Positions 35,601 through 48,540 of a DNA stretch of 64,000 bases are shown here, piece after piece. How positions within the stretch are numbered: the first letter of the stretch is position 1; each line of letters starts with the position of its first letter. The stretch spans positions 61,003,533 to 61,067,532 of the forward strand of contig NC_090444.1 of the NCBI RefSeq assembly GCF_031143425.1, given 5' to 3'. Under the pieces are notes generated by a model, which ran no database searches, was not told the origin of the DNA, and saw only the letters and a program-made list of their open reading frames with translations. The position numbers and the translations under genes were made by a program. Origin of the DNA: Pleurodeles waltl. Taxonomy: Eukaryota > Chordata > Amphibia > Caudata > Salamandridae.

Positions 35601-38600
35601 AAGCAGACGGGCGTAAGGAAGCCAAGCGCTCACAGACTCTGTTGTAAGAAGAAGCAGACAGGCATAAGGCAGCCAAGCCCTCACAGACTCTGTTGTATGA
35701 AGAAGCAGATAGGCGTAAGGCAGCCAAGCGCTCACAGACTCTGTTGTATGAAGAAGCAGACGGGCGTAAGGCAGCCAAGCCCTCACAGACTCTGTTGTAT
35801 GAAGAAGCAGAAGGGCGTAAGACAGCCAAGCACTCACAGACTCTGTTGTATGAAGAAGCAGACGGGCGTAAGGCAGCCAAGCACTCACAGACTCTGTTGT
35901 ATGAAGAAGCAGACAGGCATAAGGCAGCCAAGCGCTCACAGACTCTGTTGTATGAAGAAGCAGACGGGCGTAAGGCAGCCAAGCGCTCACAGACTCTGTT
36001 GTATGAAGAAGCAGACAGGCATAAGGCAGCCAAGCACTCAAGGACTCTGTTGTATGAAGAAGCAGAGAGGCGTAAGGCAGCCAAGCACTCTCAGACTGTG
36101 GTGGTTGGTAGTGTATGAAGAAGCAGACAGGCGTAAGGTAGCCACGCTCTCACAGACTCTGTTGTATGAAGAAGCAGACAGGCATAAGGTAGCCAAGCGC
36201 TCACAGACTCTGTTGTATGAAAAAGCACACAGGCATAAGGCAGCCAAGCGCTCACAGACTCTGTTGTATGAAGAAGCAGAGAGGCGTAAGGCAGCCAAGC
36301 ATTCTCAGACTGTGGTGGTTGGTAGTGTATGAAGAAGCAGACAGGCGTAAGTCAGCCAAGCGCTCACAGACTGTGTTGTATGAAGAAGCAGACGGGTGTA
36401 AGGCAGCCAAGCGCTCTCAGACTCTGTTGTATGAAGAAGCAGAGAGGCGTAAGGCAGCCAAGCACTGTCAGACTGTGGTGGTTGGTAGTGTATGAAGAAG
36501 CAGACAGGCGTAAGTCAGCCAAGCGCTCACAGACTCTGTTGTATGAAGAAGCAGACGGGCATAAGGCAGTCAAGCGCTCACAGACTCTGTTGTATGAAGA
36601 AGCAGACGGGCGTAAGGAAGCCAAGCGCTCACAGATTCTGTTGTAAGAAGAAGCAGACAGGCATAAGGCAGCCAAGCCCTCACAGACTCTGTTGTATGAA
36701 GAAGCAGATAGGCGTAAGGCAGCCAAGCGCTCACAGACTCTGTTGTATGAAGAAGTAGACGGGCGTAAGGCAGCCAAGCCCTCACAGACTCTGTTGTATG
36801 AAGAAGCAGAAGGGCGTAAGACAGCCAAGCACTCACAGACTCTGTTGTATGAAGAAGCAGACGGGCGTAAGGCAGCCAAGCAGCGCTCACAGACTCTGTT
36901 GTATGAAGAAGCAAACGGGCGTAAGGCAGCCAAGCGCTCACAGACTCTGTTGTATGAAGAAGCAGACAGGCGTAAGGCAGCCAAGCGCTCACAGACTCTG
37001 TTGTATGAAGAAGAAGACAGGCGTAAGGCAGCCAAGCGCTCACAGACTCTGTTGTATGAAGAAGCAGACAGGCGTAAGTCAGCCAAGCGCTCACAGACTC
37101 TGTTGTATGAAGAAGCAGACAGGCATAAGGCAGCCAAGCCCTCACAGACTCTGTTGTATGAAGAAGCAGATAGGCATAAGGCAGCCAAGCGCTCACAGAC
37201 TCTGTTGTATGAAGAAGCAGACAGGCGTAAGGCAGCCAAGCAGCGCTCACAGACTCTGTTGTATGAAGAAGCAAACGGGCGTAAGGCAGCCAAGCGCTCA
37301 CAGACTCTGTTGTATGAAGAAGCAGACAGGCATAAGGCAGCCAAGCGCTCACAGACTCTGTTGTATGAAGAAGCAGACAGGCATAAGGCAGCTAAGCACT
37401 CAAGGACTCTGTTGTATGAAGAAGCAGAGAGGCGTAAGGCAGCCAAGCACTCTCAAACTGTGGTGGTTGGTAGTGTATGAAGAAGCAGACAGGCAAAAGG
37501 GAGCCAAGCGCTCACAGACTCTGTTGTATGAAGAAGCAGACAGGCATAAGGCAGCCAAGTGCTCACAGACTCTGTTGTATGAAGAAGCAGACGGGCGTAA
37601 GGCAGCCAAGCGCTCACAGACTCTGTTGTATGAAGAAGCAGACGGGCGTAAGGCAGTCAAGCGCTCACAGACTCTGTTGTATGAAGAAGCAGACGGGCGT
37701 AAGGAAGCCAAGCGCTCACAGACTCTGTTGTAAGAAGAAGCAGACAGGCATAAGGCAGCCAAGCCCTCACAGACTCTGTTGTATGAAGAAGCAGATAGGC
37801 GTAAGGCAGCCAAGCGCTCACAGACTCTGTTGTATGAAGAAGCAGACGGGCGTAAGGCAGCCAAGCCCTCACAGACTCTGTTGTATGAAGAAGCAGAAGG
37901 GCGTAAGACAGCCAAGCACTCACAGACTCTGTTGTATGAAGAAGCAGACGGGCGTAAGGCAGCCAAGCACTCACAGACTCTGTTGTATGAAGAAGCAGAC
38001 AGGCATAAGGCAGCCAAGCGCTCACAGACTCTGTTGTATGAAGAAGCAGACGGGCGTAAGGCAGCCAAGCGCTCACAGACTCTGTTGTATGAAGAAGCAG
38101 ACAGGCATAAGGCAGCCAAGCACTCAAGGACTCTGTTGTATGAAGAAGCAGAGAGGCGTAAGGCAGCCAAGCACTCTCAGACTGTGGTGGTTGGTAGTGT
38201 ATGAAGAAGCAGACAGGCGTAAGGTAGCCACGCTCTCACAGACTCTGTTGTATGAAGAAGCAGACAGGCATAAGGTAGCCAAGCGCTCACAGACTCTGTT
38301 GTATGAAAAAGCACACAGGCATAAGGCAGCCAAGCGCTCACAGACTCTGTTGTATGAAGAAGCAGAGAGGCGTAAGGCAGCCAAGCATTCTCAGACTGTG
38401 GTGGTTGGTAGTGTATGAAGAAGCAGACAGGCGTAAGTCAGCCAAGCGCTCACAGACTGTGTTGTATGAAGAAGCAGACGGGTGTAAGGCAGCCAAGCGC
38501 TCTCAGACTCTGTTGTATGAAGAAGCAGAGAGGCGTAAGGCAGCCAAGCACTGTCAGACTGTGGTGGTTGGTAGTGTATGAAGAAGCAGACAGGCGTAAG

Positions 38601-40861
38601 TCAGCCAAGCGCTCACAGACTCTGTTGTATGAAGAAGCAGACAGGCATAAGGCAGCCAAGCCCTCACAGACTCTGTTGTATGAAGAAGCAGATAGGCATA
38701 AGGCAGCCAAGCGCTCACAGACTCTGTTGTATGAAGAAGCAGACAGGCGTAAGCCAGCCAAGCAGCGCTCACAGACTCTGTTGTATGAAGAAGCAAACGG
38801 GCGTAAGGCAGCCAAGCGCTCACAGACTCTGTTGTATGAAGAAGCAGACAGGCATAAGGCAGCCAAGCGCTCACAGACTCTGTTGTATGAAGAAGAAGAC
38901 AGGCGTAAGGCAGCCAAGCGCTCACAGACTCTGTTGTATGAAGAAGCAGACAGGCATAAGGCAGCCAAGCGCTCACAGACTCTGTTGTATGAAGAAGCAG
39001 ACAGGCATAAGGCAGCTAAGCACTCAAGGACTCTGTTGTATGAAGAAGCAGAGAGGCGTAAGGCAGCCAAGCACTCTCAGACTGTGGTGGTTGGTAGTGT
39101 ATGAAGAAGCAGACAGGCAAAAGGGAGCCAAGCGCTCACAGACTCTGTTGTATGAAGAAGCAGACAGGCATAAGGCAGCCAAGCGCTCACAGACTCTGTT
39201 GTATGAAGAAGCAGACGGGCGTAAGGCAGCCAAGCGCTCACAGACTCTGTTGTATGAAGAAGCAGACGGGCGTAAGGCAGTCAAGCGCTCACAGACTCTG
39301 TTGTATGAAGAAGCAGACGGGCGTAAGGAAGCCAAGCGCTCACAGATTCTGTTGTAAGAAGAAGCAGACAGGCATAAGGCAGCCAAGCCCTCACAGACTC
39401 TGTTGTATGAAGAAGCAGATAGGCGTAAGGCAGCCAAGCGCTCACAGACTCTGTTGTATGAAGAAGTAGACGGGCGTAAGGCAGCCAAGCCCTCACAGAC
39501 TCTGTTGTATGAAGAAGCAGAAGGGCGTAAGACAGCCAAGCACTCACAGACTCTGTTGTATGAAGAAGCAGACGGGCGTAAGGCAGCCAAGCGCTCACAG
39601 ACTCTGTTGTATGAAGAAGCAGACAGGCATAAGGCAGCCAAGCGCTCACAGACTCTGTTGTATGAAGAAGTAGACGGGCGTAAGGCAGCCAAGCGCTCAC
39701 AGACTCTGTTGTATGAAGAAGCAGACAGGCATAAGGCAGCCAAGCACTCAAGGACTCTGTTGTATGAAGAAGCAGAGAGGCGTAAGGCAGCCAAGCAGTG
39801 CTCACAGACTCTGTTGTATGAAGAAGCAAACGGGCGTAAGGCAGCCAAGCGCTCACAGACTCTGTTGTATGAAGAAGCAGACAGGCATAAGGCAGCCAAG
39901 CGCTCACAGACTCTGTTGTATGAAGAAGAAGACAGGCGTAAGGCAGCCAAGCGCTCACAGACTCTGTTGTATGAAGAAGCAGACAGGCATAAGGCAGCCA
40001 AGCGCTCACAGACTCTGTTGTATGAAGAAGCAGACAGGCATAAGGCAGCTAAGCACTCAAGGACTCTGTTGTATGAAGAAGCAGAGAGGCGTAAGGCAGC
40101 CAAGCACTCTCAGACTGTGGTGGTTGGTAGTGTATGAAGAAGCAGACAGGCAAAAGGGAGCCAAGCGCTCACAGACTCTGTTGTATGAAGAAGCAGACAG
40201 GCATAAGGCAGCCAAGCGCTCACAGACTCTGTTGTATGAAGAAGCAGACGGGCGTAAGGCAGCCAAGCGCTCACAGACTCTGTTGTATGAAGAAGCAGAC
40301 GGGCGTAAGGCAGTCAAGCGATCACAGACTCTGTTGTATGAAGAAGCAGACGGGCGTAAGGAAGCCAAGCGCTCACAGATTCTGTTGTAAGAAGAAGCAG
40401 ACAGGCATAAGGCAGCCAAGCCCTCACAGACTCTGTTGTATGAAGAAGCAGATAGGCGTAAGGCAGCCAAGCGCTCACAGACTCTGTTGTATGAAGAAGT
40501 AGACGGGCGTAAGGCAGCCAAGCCCTCACAGACTCTGTTGTATGAAGAAGCAGAAGGGCGTAAGACAGCCAAGCACTCACAGACTCTGTTGTATGAAGAA
40601 GCAGACGGGCGTAAGGCAGCCAAGCGCTCACAGACTCTGTTGTATGAAGAAGCAGACAGGCATAAGGCAGCCAAGCGCTCACAGACTCTGTTGTATGAAG
40701 AAGCAGACGGGCGTAAGGCAGCCAAGCGCTCACAGACTCTGTTGTATGAAGAAGCAGACAGGCATAAGGCAGCCAAGCACTCAAGGACTCTGTTGTATGA
40801 AGAAGCAGAGAGGCGTAAGGCAGCCAAGCACTCTCAGACTGTGGTGGTTGGTAGTGTATGA
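32670..40861. repeat. Family A blocks with 2,086- and 1,033-bp repeats
   Basis: 61-bp units end at 33356, 33570, 33733, 34256, 35394, 36118, 36332, 36495, 37480, 38204, 38418, 38581, 39104, 40137 and 40861. The spacings are 214, 163, 523, 1138, 724, 214, 163, 985, 724, 214, 163, 523, 1033, 724. The same cycle as at 18-21 kb is kept, with one segment expanded. 35391 with 37477 gives the 2,086-bp repeat (40 units, four +10, two +3). 39101 with 40134 gives the 1,033-bp repeat (20 units, one +10, one +3). Confidence 0.9.
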
Positions 40862-43800
40862 AGAAGCAGACAGGCGTAAGGGAGCCAAGCGCTCACAGAC
40901 TCTGTTGTATGAAGAAGCAGAGAGGCATAAGGCAGCCAAGCGCTCACAGACTCTGTTGTATGAAGAAGCAGACAGGCATAAGGCAGCCAAGCGCTCACAG
41001 ACTCTGTTGTATGAAGAAGCAGACTGGCGTAAGGCAGCCAAGCGCTCACAGACTCTGTTGTATGAAGAAGCTGACAGGCATAAGGCAGCCAAGCACTCAA
41101 GGACTCTGTTGATGAAGAAGCAGAGAGGCGTAAGGCAGCCAAGCACTCTCAGACGGTGGTGGTTGGTAGTGTATGAAGAAGCAGACAGGCGTAAGGGAGC
41201 CAAGCGCTCAAAGACTCTGTAGTATGAAGAAGCAGACAGGCATAAGGCAGCCAAGCGCTCACAGACTCTGTTGTATGAAGAAGCAGACAGGCATAAGGCA
41301 GCCAAGCGCTCACAGACTCTGTTGTATGAAGAAGCAGACGGGCGTAAGGCAGCCAAGCGCTCACAGACTCTGTTGTATGAAGAAGCAGACGCCATAAGGC
41401 AGGCAAGCGCTCACAGACTCTGTTGTATGAAGAAGCAGACGGGCGTAAGGCAGCCAAGGGCTCACAGACTCTGTTGTATGAAGAAGCAGACAGGCGCAAG
41501 GCAAACAAGCGCTCACAGACTCTGTTGTATGAAGAAGCAGACAGGCGTAAGGCAGCTAAGCACTCACAGACTCTGTTGTATGAAGAAGCAGACAGGTGTA
41601 AGGCAGCGAAGCGCTCACACACGCTGCTGTATGAAGAAGCAGACAGGTGTAAGTCAGCCAAGGACTCACAGACTCTGTTGAATGAAGAAGCAGACAGGCG
41701 TAAGTCAGCCAAGTGCTCAGCAACTCTGTTGCATGAAGAAACAGACAAGTGTAAGTCAGCCAAGCGCTCACAGACTCTGTTGTATGAAGAAGCAGATGGG
41801 CATAAGGCAGCCAAGCGCTCACAGACTCTGTTGTATGAAGAAGCAGACGGGCTTAAGGCAGCCAAGCGCTCACAGACTCTGTTGTATGAAGAAGCATACA
41901 GGCATAAGGCAGCCAAGGGCTCACAGACTCTGTTGTATGAAGAAGCAAACAGGCGTAAGGCAGCTAAGCACTCACAGACTCTGTTGTATGAAGAAGGAGA
42001 CAGGTGTAAGGCAGCCAAGCGCTCACAGATTCTGTTGTATGAAGAAGCAGACAGGTGTAAGTCAGTCGTAAGTCAGCCAAGTGCTCACAGAATCTGTTGT
42101 ATGAAAAGGCAGACAGGCGTAAGGCAGCCAAGAGTTCACAGACTCTGGTAGTTGGTAGTGTATGAAGAAGCAGACAGGCGTAAGGGAGCCAAGCGCTCAC
42201 AGACTCTGTTTTATGAAGAAGCAGACAGGCATAAGGCAGCCAAGCGCTCACAGACTCTGTTGTATGAAGAAGCAGACAGGTGTAAGTCAGTCGTAAGTCA
42301 GCCAAGTGCTCACAGAATCTGTTGTATGAAAAGGCAGACAGGCGTAAGGCAGCCAAGCGCTCCCAGACTGTGGTGGTTGGTAGTGTATGAAGAAGTAGAC
42401 AGTCGTAAGTCATCCAAGTGCTCACAGAATCTGTTGTATGAAAAGGCAGACAGGCGTAAGGCAGCCAAGAGCTCACAGACTCTGGTAGTTGGTAGTGTAT
42501 GAAGAAGCAGACAGGCGTAAGGGAGCCAAGCGCTCACAGACTCTGTTGTATGAAGAAGCAGACGGGGTAAGGCAGCCAAGCGCTCACAGACTCTGTTGTA
42601 TGAGGAAGCAGACAGGGGTAAGGCAGCCAAGCGCTCACAGACTCTGTTCTATGAAGAAGCAGATGGGCGTAAGGCAGCCAAGCGCTCAAGGACTCTGTTG
42701 TATGAAGAAGCAGAGAGGCGTAAGGCAGCCAAGCACTCTCAGACTGTGGTGGTTGGAAGTGTATGAAGAAGCAGACAGGTGTAAGGGAGCCAAGCGCTCA
42801 CAGACTCTGTTGTATGAAGAAGCAGACAGGCATAAGGCAGCCAAGCGCTCACAGACTCTGTTGTATGAAGAAGCAGACAGGCGTAAGGCAGCCAAGCGCT
42901 CACAGACTCTGTTGTATGAAGAAGCAGACGGGCGTAAGGCAGCCAAGCGCTCACAGACTCTGTTGTCTGAAGAAGCAGACGAGCGTAAGGCAGCCAAGCG
43001 CTCACAGACTCTGTTGTATGAAGAAGCAGACAGGCATAAGGCAGCCAAGCGCTCACAGACTCTGTTGTATGAAGAAGCAGACAGGCATAAGGCAGCCTAG
43101 CGCTCACAGACTCTGTTGTATGAAGAAGCAGAGAGGCGTGAGGGAGCCAAGCACTCTCAGACTGTGGTGGTTGGTAGTGTATGAAGAAGCAGACAGGCGT
43201 GAGGGAGCCAAGCGCTCACAGACTCTGTTGTATGAAGAAGCAGACAGGCGTAAGGCAGCTAAGCACTCACAGACTCTGTTGTATGAAGAAGCAGACAGGT
43301 GTAAGGCAGCCAAGCGCTCACAGACGCTGTTGTATGAAGAAGCAGACAGGTGTAAGTCAGTCGTAAGTCAGCCAAGTGCTCACAGAATCTGTTGTATGAA
43401 AAGGCAGACAGGCGTAAGGCAGCCAAGCGCTCTCAGACTGTGGTGGTTGGTAGTGTATGAAGACGAAGACAGGCGAAAGTCAGCCAAGCTTTCACAGTCT
43501 CTGTTGTATGAAGAAGCAGACAGGCGTAAGGCAGCCAAGCACTCTCAGATTGTGGTGGTTGGTAGTGTATGAAGCAGCAGACAGGCTTAAGTCAGTCAAG
43601 CGATCACAGACTCTGTTGTATGAAGAAGCAGACAGGCGTAAGGCATCCAAGCACTCACAGACTCTATTGTATGAAGAAGCAGACAGGCGCAAGGCAAACA
43701 AGCACTCTTAGACTCTGTTGTATGAAGAAGCAGACAGGCGTAAGTCAGCCAAGTGCTCACAGACTCTGTTGTATGAAGAAGCAGACAAGTGTAGCTCAGC

Positions 43801-46800
43801 CAAGTGCTCAATGACTCTGTTGTATGAAGAAGCAGACAGGCGTAAGTCAGCCAAGTGCTCACAGACTCTGTTGTATGAAGAAGCAGACAAGTGTAGCTCA
43901 GCCAAGCGCTCACAGACTCTGTTGTACGAAGAAGCAGACAGACATAAGTCAGCCAAGCGCTCACAGACTCTGTTGTATGAAGAAGCAGACAGGCGTAAGT
44001 CAGCCAAGTGCTCACAGACTCTGTTGTATGAAGAAGCAGACAAGTGTAGCTCAGCCAAGTGCTCAATGACTCTGTTGGATGAAGAAACAGACAAGTGTAA
44101 GTCAGCCAAGCGCTCACAGACTCTGTTGTATGAAGAAGCAGACGGGCGTAAGGCAGCCAAGCGCTCACAGACTCTGTTGTATGAAGAAGCAGACAGGCGT
44201 AAGGCAGCTAAGCACTCACAGACTCTGTTGTATGAAGAAGCAGACGTGTAAGGCAGCCAAGCGCTCACAGACTCTGTTGTATGAAGAAGCAGACAGGTGT
44301 AAGTCAGTCGTAAGTCAGCCAAGTGCTCACAGAATCTTGTATGAAAAGGCAGACAGACGTAAGGCAGCCAAGCGCTCTCAGACTGTGGTGGTTGGTAGTG
44401 TATGAAGCAGCAGACAGGCTTAAGTCAGTCAAGCGATCACAGACTGTGTTGTATGAAGAAGCAGACAGGCGTAAGGCAGCCAAGGACTCACAGACTCTAT
44501 TGTATGAAGAAGCAGACAGGCGCAAGGCAAACAAGCACTCTTAGACTCTGTTGTATGAAGAAGCAGACAGGCGTAAGTCAGCCAAGCACTCACAGACTCT
44601 GTTGTACGAAGAAGCAGACAGACGTAAGTCAGCCAAGCGCTCACAGACTCTGTTGTATGAAGAAGCAGACAGGCGTAAGTCAGCCAAGTGCTCACAGACT
44701 CTGTTGTATGAAGAAGCAGACAAGTGTAGCTCAGCCAAGTGCTCAACGACTCTGTTGGATGAAGAAACAGACAAGTGTAAGTCAGCCAAGCGCTCACAGA
44801 CTCTGTTGTATGAAGAAGCAGACGGGCATAAGGCAGCCAATCGCTCACAGACTCTGTTGTATGAAGAAGCAGACGGGGGTAAAGCAGCCAACCGCTCACA
44901 GACTCTGTTGTATGAAGAAGCAGACAGGCGTAAGGCAGCTAAGCACTCACAGACTCTGTTGTATGAAGAAGCAGACAGGTGTAAGGCAGCCAAGCGCTCA
45001 CACACTCTGTTGTATGAAGAAGCAGACAGGTGTAAGTCAGCCAAGGACTCACAGACTCTGTTGAATGAAGAAGCAGACAGGCGTAAGTCAGCCAAGTGCT
45101 CAGCAACTCTGTTGCATGAAGAAACAGACAAGTGTAAGTCAGCCAAGCGCTCACAGACTCTGTTGTATGAAGAAGCAGATGGGCATAAGACAGCCAAGCG
45201 CTCACAGACTCTGTTGTATGAAGAAGCAGACGGGCTTAAGGCAGCCAAGCGCTCACAGACTCTGTTGTATGAAGAAGCAGACAGGCATAAGGCAGCCAAG
45301 CGCTCACAGACTCTGTTGTATGAAGAAGAAGACAGGCGTAAGGCAGCCAAGCGCTCACAGACTCTGTTGTATGAAGAAGCAGACAGGCATAAGGCAGCCA
45401 AGCGCTCACAGACTCTGTTGTATGAAGAAGCAGACAGGCATAAGGCAGCTAAGCACTCAAGGACTCTGTTGTATGAAGAAGCAGAGAGGCGTAAGGCAGC
45501 CAAGCACTCTCAAACTGTGGTGGTTGGTAGTGTATGAAGAAGCAGACAGGCAAAAGGGAGCCAAGCGCTCACAGACTCTGTTGTATGAAGAAGCAGACAG
45601 GCATAAGGCAGCCAAGCGCTCACAGACTCTGTTGTATGAAGAAGCAGACGGGCGTAAGGCAGCCAAGCGCTCACAGACTCTGTTGTATGAAGAAGCAGAC
45701 GGGCGTAAGGCAGTCAAGCGCTCACAGACTCTGTTGTATGAAGAAGCAGACGGGCGTAAGGAAGCCAAGCGCTCACAGACTCTGTTGTAAGAAGAAGCAG
45801 ACAGGCATAAGGCAGCCAAGCCCTCACAGACTCTGTTGTATGAAGAAGCAGATAGGCGTAAGGCAGCCAAGCGCTCACAGACTCTGTTGTATGAAGAAGC
45901 AGACGGGCGTAAGGCAGCCAAGCCGTCACAGACTCTGTTGTATGAAGAAGCAGAAGGGCGTAAGACAGCCAAGCACTCACAGACTCTGTTGTATGAAGAA
46001 GCAGACGGGCGTAAGGCAGCCAAGCGCTCACAGACTCTGTTGTATGAAGAAGCAGACAGGCATAAGGCAGCCAAGCACTCAAGGACTCTGTTGTATGAAG
46101 AAGTAGAGAGGCGTAAGGCAGCCAAGCACTCTCAGACTGTGGTGGTTGGTAGTGTATGAAGAAGCAGACAGGTGTAAGGGAGCCAAGCGCTCACAGACTC
46201 TGTTGTATGAAGAAGCAGACAGGCATAAGGCAGCCAAGCGCTCACACACTCTGTTGTATGAAGAAGCAGACAGGCATAAGGCAGCCAAGCGCTCACAGAC
46301 TCTGTTGTATGAAGAAGCAGACGGGTGTAAGGCAGCCAAGCGCTCACAGACTCTGTTGTATGAAGAAGCAGACGCCATAAGGCAGCCAAGCGCTCACAGA
46401 CTCTGTTGTATGAAGAAGCAGACGGGCGTAAGGCAGCCAAGGGCTCACAGACTCTGTTGTATGAAGAAGCAGACAGGCGCAAAGCAAACAAGCGCTCACA
46501 GACTCTGTTGTATGAAGAAGCAGACAGGCGTAAGGCAGCTAAGCACTCACAGACTCTGTTGTATGAAGAAGCAGACAGGTGTAAGGCAGCCAAGCGCTCA
46601 CACACGCTGTTGTATGAAGAAGCAGACAGGTGTAAGTCAGCCAAGGACTCACAGACTCTGTTGAATGAAGAAGCAGACAGGCGTAAGTCAGCCAAGTGCT
46701 CACAGACTCTGTTGTATGAAGAAGCAGACAAGTGTAGGTCAGCCAAGTGCTCAGCAACTCTGTTGCATGAAGAAGCAGACAAGTGTAAGTCAGCCAAGCG

Positions 46801-48540
46801 CTCACAGACTCTGTTGTATGAAGAAGCAGATGGGCATAAGGCAGCCAAGCGCTCACAGACTCTGTTGTATGACGAAGCAGACGGGCTTAAGGCAGCCAAG
46901 CGCTCTCAGACTGTGTTGTATCAAGAAGCAGACAGGCTTAAGTCAGCCAAGGACTCACAGACTCTGTTGTATGAAGAAGCAGACGGGGTAAGGCAGCCAA
47001 GCGCTCACAGACTCTGTTGTATGAGGAAGCAGACGGGGGTAAGGCAGCCAAGCGCTCACAGACTCTGTTGTATGAAGAAGCAGACAGGCATAAGGCAGCC
47101 AAGCGCTCACAGACTCTGTTGTATGAAGAAGCAGATGGGCGTAAGGCAGCCAAGCGCTCAAGGACTCTGTTGTATGAAGAAGCAGACAGGCGTAAGGCAG
47201 CCAAGCACTCTCAGACTGTGGTGGTTGGTAGTGTATGAAGAAGCAGACAGGTGTAAGGGAGCCAAGCGCTCACAGACTCTGTTGTATGAAGAAGCAGACA
47301 GGCATAAGGCAGCCAAGCGCTCAGAGACTCTGTTGTATGAAGAAGCAGACAGGCGTAAGGCAGCCAAGCGCTCACAGACTCTGTTGTATGAAGAAGCAGA
47401 CGGGCGTAAGGCAGCCAAGCGCTCACAGACTCTGTTGTCTGAAGAAGCAGACGAGCGTAAGGCAGCCAAGCGCTCACAGACTCTGTTGTATGAAGAAGCA
47501 GACAGGCATAAGGCAGCCAAGCGCTCACAGACTCTGTTGTATGAAGAAGCAGAGAGGCGTGAGGGAGCCAAGCACTCTCAGACTGTGGTGGTTGGTAGTG
47601 TATGAAGAAGCAGACAGGCGTGAGGGAGCCAAGCGCTCACAGACTCTGTTGTATGAAGAAGCAGACAGGCATAAGGCAGCCAAGCGCTCACAGACTCTGT
47701 TGTATGAAGAAGCAGAGAGGCGTGAGGGAGCCAAGCACTCTCAGACTGTGGTGGTTGGTAGTGTATGAAGAAGCAGACAGGCGTGAGGGAGCCAAGCGCT
47801 CACAGACTCTGTTGTATGAAGAAGCAGACAGGCGCAAGGCAAACAAGCGCTCACAGACTCTGTTGTATGAAGAAGCAGACAGGCGTAAGGCAGCTAAGCA
47901 CTCACAGACTGTGTTGTATGAAGAAGCAGACAGGTGTAAGGCAGCCAAGCGCTCACACACGCTGTTGTATGAAGAAGCAGACAGGTGTAAGTCAGCCAAG
48001 GACTCACAGACTCTGTTGAATGAAGAAGCAGACAGGCGTAAGTCAGCCAAGTGCTCACAGACTCTGTTGTATGAAGAAGCAGACAAGTGTAGGTCAGCCA
48101 AGTGCTCAGCAACTCTGTTGCATGAAGAAGCAGACAAGTGTAAGTCAGCCAAGCGCTCACAGACTCTGTTGTATGAAGAAGCAGATGGGCATAAGGCAGC
48201 CAAGCGCTCACAGACTCTGTTGTATGAAGAAGCAGACGGGCTTAAGGCAGCCAAGCGCTCACAGACTCTGTTGTATGAAGAAGCATACAGGCATAAGGCA
48301 GCCAAGGGCTCACAGACTCTGTTGTATGAAGAAGCAAAGAGGCGTAAGGCAGCTAAGCACTCACAGACTCTATTGTATGAAGAAGGAGACAGGTGTAAGG
48401 CAGCCAAGCGCTCACAGACTCTGTTGTATGAAGAAGCAGACAGGTGTAAGTCAGTCTTAAGTCAGCCAAGTGCTCACAGAATCTGTTGTATGAAAAGGCA
48501 GACAGGCGTAAGGCAGCCAAGCGCTCTCAGACTCTGGTAG
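40862..48540. repeat. Array 3 segment re-using the 21.5-28.5 kb blocks
   Basis: 40858 and 41173 match 21520 and 21835 (offset 19,338). 42763 matches 24771 (offset 17,992), and 43181, 43457 and 43718 match 25187, 25463 and 25724 (offset 17,994). A family-A piece of 622-bp spacing (45537 to 46159) is embedded. The segment therefore repeats in similar order a stretch seen about 18-19 kb earlier. Confidence 0.82.
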